From Solirubrobacteraceae bacterium (lineage in GTDB: Bacteria > Actinomycetota > Thermoleophilia > Solirubrobacterales > Solirubrobacteraceae): DNA of 56,025 nucleotides. Position 1 is the stretch's first letter. Each line of letters opens with the position of its first letter. The DNA is taken from contig JANRFB010000044.1 of assembly GCA_030725785.1 (NCBI GenBank), positions 1 through 56,025 on the forward strand, written 5' to 3'. Shown here piece by piece: positions 7,572 through 13,966 of this stretch. The notes beneath the pieces are model-generated. The model did no database searches. It was not told the origin of the DNA and saw only the letters and a program-made list of their open reading frames with translations. Position numbers and translations under genes: made by a program.

Positions 7572-9070
7572 CGCGAGCCAAGCCTTTCACTTTCGTGCCG
7601 ATAGCCCAGCGCCTGGGCTAACGCGTCGATACCGATTTCGCCACCGCCACCGAGATCGGCGATCGTCCGCGCCACGCGCAGTGCACGGTCGCGGCCGCGA
7701 GCGCTTAGGCCTCCACTGTCATAAGCCCGCGCGAGTGCCCGCGCGGCCGCTGCGCCGCATTCAACCGCGGAGATCATGTCGCGCGCAACAAGCTGAGCGT
7801 TGGCGCAGCCGCAGCGCGCAAGCTGCAGTTCCCGCGCCGCAGCAACCCGCGCGGCGACCTCCTCAGTCGTCGTTAGCGGATCGGCCTCAAGCGCGGCCGA
7901 GGACGGCCGTTCGACGCCAACAACCAAGTCAACTCGGTCAAGCAACGGGCCCGAAAGCCGTTGCCGGTGGCGAGCCAGCTCCGGCTCACTACATCGGCAT
8001 GCTTTGCCGCCGCGACCGCAGAGGCATGGATTGGTCGCTGCAACGAGGGCAAAGCGCGTCGGGAAGCGCGCCACCTTCTGCCCACGCACGATCGTTACCT
8101 CGCCGTCCTCCAGCGGCTGACGAAGCGCCTCCAAAGCCCTGCGGTCGAACTCCGAGATCTCGTCGAGGAAAAGCACACCACGGTGCGCGAGCGTTGCTTC
8201 ACCTGCTGTGGGGACGGCGCCACCACCGACCAGTCCAGCGGCCGAGATCGTGTGGTGCGGGGCGCGAAAGGGGCGTTGCTCGGCAAGCGTGCCGTCGCCT
8301 CCAAGCCCAGCGATGCTCTGGATCCGCGTGACCTCCAGCGCCTCGCTGCGACTGAGCGGCGGCAGAATACCCGGGAGGCGCCGTGCGATCATCGTCTTGC
8401 CGGTTCCGGGCGGCCCGCTCAGAAGCAGGTTATGACCGCCGGCCGCTGCGACCGTGACGGCGTCAATAGCAGCGCGATGACCGCGTACGTCGGCTAGGTC
8501 AGGGACGTTGGCACGACCGAGCTTCGGCCGCTGCTGAGGTTGCGCATCGCCTGAGTCGGATTCGCCGGCTAGCACCGCCGCGAGGTCGCTGAGAACTGCC
8601 AATGCACCAATGCGGATCGAATCGACGAGCCTCGCTTCGGCGGCAGATGCAACCGGCACCACCAGTGCCTTTAAACCGGCCTGCTTCGCTCCTTCCGCAA
8701 CCGCCAGGGCGCCGCGGCAGGGCCGCAGCTCGCCACTCAGTGACAACTCGCCAAAGAGAGCCGTTGTTGCAAGCGCGTCAGCCTTTATCTGACCGCTGGC
8801 AGCGAGGATCGCGCAGGCGATAGCAAGGTCGAAGCCGGGACCCGCCTTGCGCAGGTGTGCGGGTGCAAGGTTGACCGTCAACCTCCGCATCGGAAATTCG
8901 AATCCACAGTTGACGAGCGCGGCACGGACGCGCTCGCGGGCCTCCGCGACTGCTCTGTCGGCGAGCCCGACGATCGTGAAGCTAGGCAGTCCGCGGCGAA
9001 GGTCGGCCTCGACTCTCACAGCGTGTGGCTCCAACCCGTCGAGCGTGAACGTCATGACCTCGGTAACCAT
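7568..9070 (-). CDS. comM: Mg chelatase-like AAA+ ATPase ComM/YifB
   Basis: A 500-residue ComM family helicase that aids branch migration in transformation. The N-terminal Lon-like/ChlI domain covers about residues 1-170 (GLPSFTIVGLADRAVAEARE), then the AAA+ core with Walker A at 219-226 (GPPGTGKT), Walker B VLFLDEISEF, and a Cys pair region (ATNPCLCGRGGKACRC) typical of the family. The C-terminal Mg-chelatase subdomain has ARGRDRALRVARTIADL. The start at 9070 is favoured over an in-frame ATG at 9055 because TAACGT lies 8 nt upstream. Divergent from yraN. Confidence 0.96.
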   Translation of the reverse strand: MVTEVMTFTLDGLEPHAVRVEADLRRGLPSFTIVGLADRAVAEARERVRAALVNCGFEFPMRRLTVNLAPAHLRKAGPGFDLAIACAILAASGQIKADALATTALFGELSLSGELRPCRGALAVAEGAKQAGLKALVVPVASAAEARLVDSIRIGALAVLSDLAAVLAGESDSGDAQPQQRPKLGRANVPDLADVRGHRAAIDAVTVAAAGGHNLLLSGPPGTGKTMIARRLPGILPPLSRSEALEVTRIQSIAGLGGDGTLAEQRPFRAPHHTISAAGLVGGGAVPTAGEATLAHRGVLFLDEISEFDRRALEALRQPLEDGEVTIVRGQKVARFPTRFALVAATNPCLCGRGGKACRCSEPELARHRQRLSGPLLDRVDLVVGVERPSSAALEADPLTTTEEVAARVAAARELQLARCGCANAQLVARDMISAVECGAAAARALARAYDSGGLSARGRDRALRVARTIADLGGGGEIGIDALAQALGYRHESERLGSR

Positions 9071-9078
9071 TGGCGCTC

Positions 9079-9084
9079 ACGTTA
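9079..9084 (-). promoter_or_regulatory. Leaderless -10 (TAACGT) for comM-dprA
   Basis: TAACGT on the minus strand, 8 nt before ATG 9070, in the divergent comM-yraN gap. Confidence 0.55.
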
Positions 9085-9216
9085 CGGGCGTAATTCAGCG
9101 CTGTGGCGGTCGCTCTGTTCCCACTTCGACACGGAACTCAGGCGCCTTCGCCGACCGAACCGAAAGCGAGGCTCCGGCTCCACACACTCGCCCTAGAGCG
9201 GCCACATTCTCATCCG

Positions 9217-9222
9217 TAGCTT
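9217..9222 (+). promoter_or_regulatory. Leaderless -10 (TAGCTT) for yraN
   Basis: TAGCTT lies 7 nt before the proposed ATT start codon at 9230, the same spacing seen before ATG and GTG starts elsewhere in the window. Confidence 0.45.
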
Positions 9223-9229
9223 CCGCCCC

Positions 9230-9610
9230 ATTCGTTCAACCACCCCCGATCCCCGTCATGTCCTCGGCCGCGCAGGCGAACGGCTGGCGCTCGAACACCT
9301 GCAGCGGCTCGACTATTCGCTCGTGGCCCGTAACCACCGAACGCGCTTTGGCGAGATCGACCTGATCGTGCGTGGCGGCACAACACTCGTGTTCGTCGAA
9401 GTCAAGACGCGCCGCTCTCTGCGCAGCTGCGCGCCGTGGGATTCGCTAGACGAGCGTAAGCGTCGTCAGGTGCGGCGCCTGGCTGCCGCCTTCCTAAGTG
9501 AGCAGCCGCTCCGGCCGCGACCGCTTGATCTGCGCTTCGACGCAATTGGAATTCTGCTCGACTGCCAAGGGCGCCTGCTTCGCCTCGATCACATCGAAGA
9601 CGCTTTCTAA
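9230..9610 (+). CDS. yraN: YraN/UPF0102 family protein, apparent ATT start
   Basis: A 126-residue member of the YraN family, which has a PD-(D/E)XK nuclease-like fold and lies near dprA and comM in many bacteria. The conserved N-terminal segment (LGRAGERLALEHLQRLDYSL) and core (RFGEIDLIV, VFVEVKTRRS) are in one frame. That frame is closed by TAG at 9194 and contains no ATG, GTG or TTG before the conserved region; the first GTG (9323) would remove it. ATT at 9230 gives the normal family length and has a -10 box 7 nt upstream. A sequencing indel is the alternative. The stop overlaps that of rnhB. Confidence 0.85.
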   Translation: MRSTTPDPRHVLGRAGERLALEHLQRLDYSLVARNHRTRFGEIDLIVRGGTTLVFVEVKTRRSLRSCAPWDSLDERKRRQVRRLAAAFLSEQPLRPRPLDLRFDAIGILLDCQGRLLRLDHIEDAF

Positions 9611-10230
9611 TTATTGAGCGCGAGCTGCTCGTATGCGCTGGACTGGAACGACATGCGGTGGAGCGGTGAAACGCCATGCTCACGAATTGCGTCGCGGTGC
9701 GCCGGAGTCGAGTAGCCGAAGTGAGCGCCGAAGCCCCACTCCGGCAGCTGCTCGCCCGCACGAGCCATCAGTCGATCACGCGTCACTTTGGCAACGATCG
9801 AGGCTGCGGCAATTGCTGCGCTAAGGCCGTCGCCGCCTACGACGGCGCGCTGTTCGTACTCGAACGGAGGAACTTCGAAACCGTCGATTAGACAGATGCA
9901 GCCGGGGCGAGCAACGCGAATCAGCGATTCCCTGAGCGCGGCAAGATTTGTCTTGTGCAGCCCGCGCTCGTCGATCCCACGAGCGCTGCGCGAGACAACT
10001 ACGACGCGCTGCGCCGTCTCCATGACTACCGGCAGCAACGCCTCCCGCGCCGCGTGATCATGCTGCTTCGAATCGTTCAGCGCCCCGAGAGCGCGCACCT
10101 CGGCAACGCCGATCGCCTCGATGTCGAGCAGGACGGCGGCCGCGACGAGTGGGCCGGCAAGGCAGCCACGGCCCGCCTCATCGGCGCCAGCTATCCAACG
10201 TGCGCCGACCGACCGATCATGCGCGATCAG
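9607..10230 (-). CDS. rnhB: Ribonuclease HII
   Basis: RNase HII, which removes single ribonucleotides and RNA from RNA-DNA hybrids. The signature GADEAGRGCLAGPLV carries the Asp-Glu pair; LIDG and SIVAKVTRDRL carry the other two acids. The start is unclear. The only standard in-frame start is an ATG at 10407, which lies inside lepB (116-bp overlap) and adds about 59 low-complexity residues. Nothing but CTG (10230) exists between the lepB stop and the conserved core, and CTG gives 207 residues beginning at LIAHDRSVGARW, a normal N-terminus. I use CTG tentatively. Convergent with yraN. Confidence 0.9.
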   Translation of the reverse strand: MIAHDRSVGARWIAGADEAGRGCLAGPLVAAAVLLDIEAIGVAEVRALGALNDSKQHDHAAREALLPVVMETAQRVVVVSRSARGIDERGLHKTNLAALRESLIRVARPGCICLIDGFEVPPFEYEQRAVVGGDGLSAAIAAASIVAKVTRDRLMARAGEQLPEWGFGAHFGYSTPAHRDAIREHGVSPLHRMSFQSSAYEQLALNN

Positions 10231-10291
10231 ACGAGCGCCGCTTGAGCGACCACCTGAGCCCTTCCGCTTCGGGCGCTTCGAGCCCGGCGGG

Positions 10292-10921
10292 CTAGAAGAT
10301 GTTGACCCGGTCAGGGGGCCAGTATGTGGCGAAGGCCGGTCCGATGATCGAATCGGTAGGGACGGGACCCCAGAACCTGCTGTCGTCTGACTCGCCACGG
10401 TTGTCACCCATCATGAACCAGTGCCCGGGCGGAATCTTGATCGTCTTAGGCAGCGTGCAGGCCGCGCCATTGTCATCAGCGCAGGTGTCGCTGATAAACG
10501 GCTCGTCTGTTGGCTTGCCGTTGAGAATCACTCGCCCCCGGATAATCGAGATTGTGTCGCCGGGGCCAGCGACAATCCGCTTAATGAAATTCACATTCGA
10601 TTCCTGGGGCGTTGGCTTGTTACAGGCCGCGCCCTGCTCCGGCCTCTCGCCACACTGATCGAGCGGCATCTGTTCCGACCCTGCCGGCGGATGGAACACG
10701 GTTACATCACCGATCGACGGATCTTTGAATCGGGTCGTCAAGCGATTAACCAGCACGCGCTGGCCAATCTGAAGCGTAGGAACCATTGACTCGCTGGGAA
10801 TGCGGTACGGCTTAACGACGAAGGCTTGAATCAGCAGCGCTAGCCCTAGAGCCACCGCGACGATCACGATCAGCTCGAGGATCGAGCTCCCGGTCGACTT
10901 CTTCTCCTTGGCGGCGCTCAC
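10292..10921 (-). CDS. lepB: Signal peptidase I
   Basis: A 209-residue membrane protease that removes signal peptides on the outer face of the membrane. One N-terminal membrane segment (about residues 13-35) precedes the catalytic Ser45 in [10 protein letters not shown], and the general base is K114 in [13 protein letters not shown]. The [12 protein letters not shown] box is intact. An insert with Cys residues ([14 protein letters not shown] and [11 protein letters not shown]) suggests disulfides in the outer domain. The GTG start overlaps the rplS stop (GTGA). The pairing of rplS, lepB and rnhB is typical for actinobacteria. Confidence 0.96.
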   Translation of the reverse strand: MSAAKEKKSTGSSILELIVIVAVALGLALLIQAFVVKPYRIPSESMVPTLQIGQRVLVNRLTTRFKDPSIGDVTVFHPPAGSEQMPLDQCGERPEQGAACNKPTPQESNVNFIKRIVAGPGDTISIIRGRVILNGKPTDEPFISDTCADDNGAACTLPKTIKIPPGHWFMMGDNRGESDDSRFWGPVPTDSIIGPAFATYWPPDRVNIF

Positions 10922-11631
10922 GCCGTGTCGCCGGAAGGCTCTTCGCTGCCGTCGGCCGGCTGCTCTGAATCCCCCTCGGCTGATGGCGCTGCGTCACTGC
11001 TTGCCGCTTCAGTCTGCTCGTCGGCTGGAGCTTCGGCCTGCGCTTCAGGCTGCTCGTCCGCATCGGCCTCAGACCCAGGCTGGTCATCGACTGGAGCGTC
11101 AGCGATCACTTCGCCGACAACCTCTTCAGTCACAGCCTCCTCAGCAACGACCCCTTCGCCTTCAACGACTTCGGCAACGACCTGCTCGTTTACTTCACCG
11201 TCGGGCGCCTGCTCGTCTGTCGCGCCGGCGTCGGCGGCAACCTCAGGCTGATGCACGAGCCCTGGAGCGACCTCGTCCTCGGGCCCGTAATAGTCGCGCT
11301 CACGGACGCGAGCACCCTTACCGACTCGATCACGCAGGTAATAAAGCTTTGCTCGGCGGACATCGCCGCGAGCGGCCACGTCGATCTTCTCGATCTTGGG
11401 CGAATGGACCGGGAAGGTTCGCTCCACACCAACACCAAAAGACTGCTTGCGGACAGTGAAGGTCTCGCGTGCACCACTGCCTTGACGTGCGATGACTACA
11501 CCTTCAAAGACCTGTGTACGACGGCGTTCGCCCTCGATCACTTGGAAGTGGACTTTGACCCGGTCGCCTGGGGCGAAGTTGGGCACGCGGCGCAATTGTG
11601 CGCGTTCAAGATTGTCTATTACTGTGCTCAT
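10918..11631 (-). CDS. rplS: Ribosomal protein L19 with long acidic C-terminal tail
   Basis: The first 116 residues are a complete L19 ([60 protein letters not shown]), a large-subunit protein at the inter-subunit bridge. The usual family length is about 115-120, but this protein has 237. Residues 113-237 contain no Lys or Arg and are rich in Glu, Asp, Ala, Val and Pro, with loosely repeated EVV/EEA units. The frame is continuous and the gene overlaps lepB, so the tail is not an artefact of a missed stop. A perfect hairpin lies just before the ATG. The function of the tail is unknown. Confidence 0.95.
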   Translation of the reverse strand: MSTVIDNLERAQLRRVPNFAPGDRVKVHFQVIEGERRRTQVFEGVVIARQGSGARETFTVRKQSFGVGVERTFPVHSPKIEKIDVAARGDVRRAKLYYLRDRVGKGARVRERDYYGPEDEVAPGLVHQPEVAADAGATDEQAPDGEVNEQVVAEVVEGEGVVAEEAVTEEVVGEVIADAPVDDQPGSEADADEQPEAQAEAPADEQTEAASSDAAPSAEGDSEQPADGSEEPSGDTA

Positions 11632-11638
11632 ATTGAGG

Positions 11639-11675
11639 GCGCTCGCGAAGGTTCGGCCGTATTTCCAGCGAGCGC
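11639..11675 (-). promoter_or_regulatory. Hairpin in the rplS leader
   Basis: On the minus strand GCGCTCGC and GCGAGCGC form a perfect 8-bp stem with a 21-nt loop, ending 7 nt before the rplS ATG. No Shine-Dalgarno is visible in that spacing, so the hairpin sits over the initiation region. It could act in L19 autoregulation, but that is inference. Confidence 0.5.
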
Positions 11676-11703
11676 ATTAGCGTCGCGACCGGAGCGAGAT
11701 AGT

Positions 11704-12399
11704 TCAGGATAGCGGAGCGTCGTCCGAAGCTGCCCCACGCTCACGACTTCTTGCCCTCCGCCACTGCCGAATCTCCTCGTGATGGCCCGAAAGCAAGACA
11801 TCCGGAACGCCCCATTCGCGAAACTCTGCAGGCCTTGTGTAGTGAGGATATTCGGGATCACCCTCGAGCGCGGCGCTGAACGATTCTTCGACCGCGGAGT
11901 CGGCGTCGCCGAGCGCTCCGGGCTGCTTGCGCAAGATCGCGTCGCAGACGACCATCGCCGCCAGCTCGCCGCCAGCTATTACATATCGCCCGATCGAAAC
12001 GGCGTCGCTGCAGAAGTGCTGGACAATCCTCTCATCGAAACCTTCGTAGCGGCCACAGAGCAACGTCACCGCCGGCTCAGCCGCCAACTCGTTGACGAGC
12101 TGCTCGTCGAGTACACGGCCGCCTGGGGTCAGCGCAATAACGCGGCGCTGACGTGGCAGCTCAACTGGATCGACACCGTAGAACCCGCGTAGAGCAGCCT
12201 CCATCACGTCGACGCGCAGCACCATGCCTGCACCGCCGCCAAATGGTGTGTCATCGACCTGACCACCACTAAGCGGCGTGTGCTCACGCAGGTCGAGCGC
12301 CCGCAGCTCGTTGCCGTTGGCCACTGCGTTAGCCACATGCCGCTGCTCAGAGAACCATTCGAACCACTGCGGAAAGAGCGTTACAACGTCGAGCTGCAT
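11704..12399 (-). CDS. trmD: tRNA (guanine-N1)-methyltransferase TrmD
   Basis: A 231-residue SPOUT methyltransferase that makes m1G37 in tRNAs, preventing +1 frameshifts. The knot sequence LLCGRYEGFDERIVQHF and the DYVL-like segment SIGRYVIAGGELAAM are clear, as is the N-terminal LDVVTLFPQWFEWF. The C-terminal DNA-binding-like domain contains LLSGHHEEIRQWRR. The ATG follows the rimM stop by 3 nt, in the rpsP-khpA-rimM-trmD operon; rplS follows after 72 bp, a separate transcription unit or an operon extension. Confidence 0.97.
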   Translation of the reverse strand: MQLDVVTLFPQWFEWFSEQRHVANAVANGNELRALDLREHTPLSGGQVDDTPFGGGAGMVLRVDVMEAALRGFYGVDPVELPRQRRVIALTPGGRVLDEQLVNELAAEPAVTLLCGRYEGFDERIVQHFCSDAVSIGRYVIAGGELAAMVVCDAILRKQPGALGDADSAVEESFSAALEGDPEYPHYTRPAEFREWGVPDVLLSGHHEEIRQWRRARSRERGAASDDAPLS

Positions 12400-12402
12400 C
12401 GA

Positions 12403-12903
12403 CTATGCCCCGCCAACGAATGCAAGGTTGACATCGATCCGCCGCTGGTCGACGTCAACTGAGCGAATCGCATCGCTGACCATCGGAACGAGTAGCTCAG
12501 TTCCATCGGGGCGCTTGACTTCAAGAACTTCGCAGGAGGGCAGCACCAGCAGCTTCGAGACCTCACCGATTGGGGTGGCGCCATCGATCACGCTGCACCC
12601 CTCGAGCTCCTCTGCCCACCATTCCCGTTCACCGAGCGGCGGGGCGTCGGCTAGCAGGCAGAAGAGCGCCTGCCCACGGACCTCGTCAACCGCCTCGGGC
12701 GTCGATATTCCGGCGAGGCGAAGGATCGGTTTTTGGTCGGTGCCTGCGCGGCGCTCGATCGCGAACTGATCCTGCTGAACAAGGACGTTCACTCCCACTT
12801 CTAAGAGAACGGACCGTGCCCTCGTTACGTAGAAACTTCCATCGAGACCGTGCGGGCGACCTATTCGACCGGCCTGCAACCAACGCTCTGCCTCGGCGGC
12901 CAC
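12403..12903 (-). CDS. rimM: 16S rRNA processing protein RimM
   Basis: A 166-residue 30S maturation factor that binds ribosomal protein S19. The N-terminal RimM domain has AGRIGRPHGLDGSFYV; the PRC-barrel domain follows with LEGCSVIDGATPIGEV and LLVPMVSDAIRSVD. I chose the GTG at 12903, placed one base after the khpA stop (TGAcGTG), because the conserved sequence begins there. The frame is also open from a TTG at 12924 within khpA. No Shine-Dalgarno is visible, so translation is probably coupled to khpA. Confidence 0.93.
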   Translation of the reverse strand: MAAEAERWLQAGRIGRPHGLDGSFYVTRARSVLLEVGVNVLVQQDQFAIERRAGTDQKPILRLAGISTPEAVDEVRGQALFCLLADAPPLGEREWWAEELEGCSVIDGATPIGEVSKLLVLPSCEVLEVKRPDGTELLVPMVSDAIRSVDVDQRRIDVNLAFVGGA

Positions 12904-12904
12904 G

Positions 12905-13138
12905 TCAGTCGACGATATCGACAATGACGCGGCGCTCTTCGCGGACCGCGGCAGCCTTCATAACGGTGCGCAGCGCATTGGCTGTGCGACCACCGCGACC
13001 GATCACCTTGCCGTAATCGTCCTCGCCAACAACCAATTCGAGCACTACCGTGCCGTCGTCGTCGTCGAACTGTTCAACGACAACTGCGGCTGGGTCGTCA
13101 ACTAGGGATCGGGCGAGAAACTCGAGTAGTTCGCGCAT
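12905..13138 (-). CDS. khpA: KH-domain RNA-binding protein KhpA
   Basis: A 77-residue single type II KH domain protein (YlqC/KhpA family) that binds RNA and usually partners with KhpB/Jag. The GxxG loop is VIGRGGRTANALRTVMKAAA and precedes an RRVIVDIVD strand. It lies 9 nt downstream of rpsP and one base upstream of rimM, the normal place in Gram-positive bacteria. Confidence 0.94.
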   Translation of the reverse strand: MRELLEFLARSLVDDPAAVVVEQFDDDDGTVVLELVVGEDDYGKVIGRGGRTANALRTVMKAAAVREERRVIVDIVD

Positions 13139-13147
13139 GGCGGCAGA

Positions 13148-13393
13148 CTAAACGGGAATGCCCTGCGTGTGCAGCAGCTTACGAACCTGTGAGGTCGGCT
13201 GCGCGCCTTTGTCCAGCCAAAGCTTGATCCGGTCCTCATCGAGCGTGATCGTTGAGGGGTTTGTCTGGGCGTTGTACTGGCCGACGACTTCGATGAAGCG
13301 GCCGTCACGCGGGGAGCGCTGGTCGGCTACAACAACTCGCCAGATAGGATTTTTCTTGCCGCCCACTCGCGTGAGCCTTAGTCGTACGGCCAC
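13148..13393 (-). CDS. rpsP: Ribosomal protein S16
   Basis: An 81-residue S16, full length (AVRLRLTRVGGKKNPIWRVV, then RDGRFIEVVGQYNAQTNP). S16 aids 30S assembly. The start is GTG with a good Shine-Dalgarno (GAGAGGA, 5 nt upstream) and a leader of about 30 nt, in contrast to the leaderless genes nearby. First gene of rpsP-khpA-rimM-trmD. Confidence 0.97.
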   Translation of the reverse strand: MAVRLRLTRVGGKKNPIWRVVVADQRSPRDGRFIEVVGQYNAQTNPSTITLDEDRIKLWLDKGAQPTSQVRKLLHTQGIPV

Positions 13394-13429
13394 AGGTTCC
13401 TCTCGAAGTTCACAGAACGTCAGCGCTAA

Positions 13430-13447
13430 AGAGTAGCGGGGCGCCCC
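13430..13447 (-). promoter_or_regulatory. rpsP promoter with palindrome upstream of the -10
   Basis: CCGC-TACTCT (-10 at 13430-13435) would start transcription near 13423, giving a leader that holds the Shine-Dalgarno. The perfect palindrome GGGGCGCCCC (13438-13447) sits between the -35 and -10 regions and could be an operator, or be chance in GC-rich DNA. Confidence 0.4.
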
Positions 13448-13471
13448 AGCTTAAGCGCGCACGCCGCGCCG

Positions 13472-13915
13472 CTAACGCGGCTGCGGGCGGTCTACGACCG
13501 CTATTGCTCCTCGCACAGCGACCACCTCGACTGCCTCGCCGGGCGCGAAAGTCTGCCTGTCATCGTTCGCTCGCGCGGTCCAAGCTTCACCGTCGATCTC
13601 AACGACGCCGGTCGCTTCACGGTTTACAACGTGCTCTTCGACGACGCCGTGCTGGCCGATCACAAAATCGTGTTCGGTGCCGCCAACAGCGAAATCGAGC
13701 CGCTCCCGGCGCAGCAGGGGCCGCACTATCAGCAGCGTCATTGCCGACACGACAATCGCAACCAACACAACGAGAACGAACTGTGCCCCGATCAAGGCGC
13801 CTAGCGCCATCACGACCGCACCAGCAACAAGCGGGGCGAGAAAGAGGCTCTCCGTGACGATCTCGGCGAGAGCCAAGGCGGCAGCGACGAGGAGCCAGAT
13901 GACTGGGGTTGACAT
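13472..13915 (-). CDS. NfeD family membrane protein
   Basis: A 147-residue NfeD-like protein. About three to four membrane segments cover residues 1-65 (STPVIWLLVAAALALAEIV, then LVAGAVVMALGALIGA and LVVLVAIVVSAMTLLIV), followed by an OB-fold domain (GQHGVVEEHV, TGVVEIDGEAWTARA, GEAVEVVAVRGAIAVV). NfeD proteins usually pair with stomatin/SPFH proteins in membrane microdomains; no SPFH gene is in the window. The frame opens with GTG ATG; the ATG at 13915 has TAGGCT exactly 7 nt upstream and is preferred. Confidence 0.9.
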   Translation of the reverse strand: MSTPVIWLLVAAALALAEIVTESLFLAPLVAGAVVMALGALIGAQFVLVVLVAIVVSAMTLLIVRPLLRRERLDFAVGGTEHDFVIGQHGVVEEHVVNREATGVVEIDGEAWTARANDDRQTFAPGEAVEVVAVRGAIAVVDRPQPR

Positions 13916-13922
13916 CACCTAG

Positions 13923-13928
13923 AGCCTA
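13923..13928 (-). promoter_or_regulatory. Leaderless -10 (TAGGCT) for the nfeD gene
   Basis: TAGGCT on the minus strand, 7 nt before ATG 13915. It separates this gene from smc and picks ATG over the overlapping GTG at 13918. Confidence 0.55.
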
Positions 13929-13966
13929 CCGGCTCGTAACGAGACGCAACGACCAACCAGCGCGGC

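Noticed and set aside
9258-9365. ATG at 9258 as the yraN start
   Set aside because: It is in another frame; the conserved YraN residues are not read from it unless a base is lost.
8847-9365. Long + strand ORF over the comM 5' end
   Set aside because: It is a shadow of comM and has no protein-like features; the real + gene is yraN.
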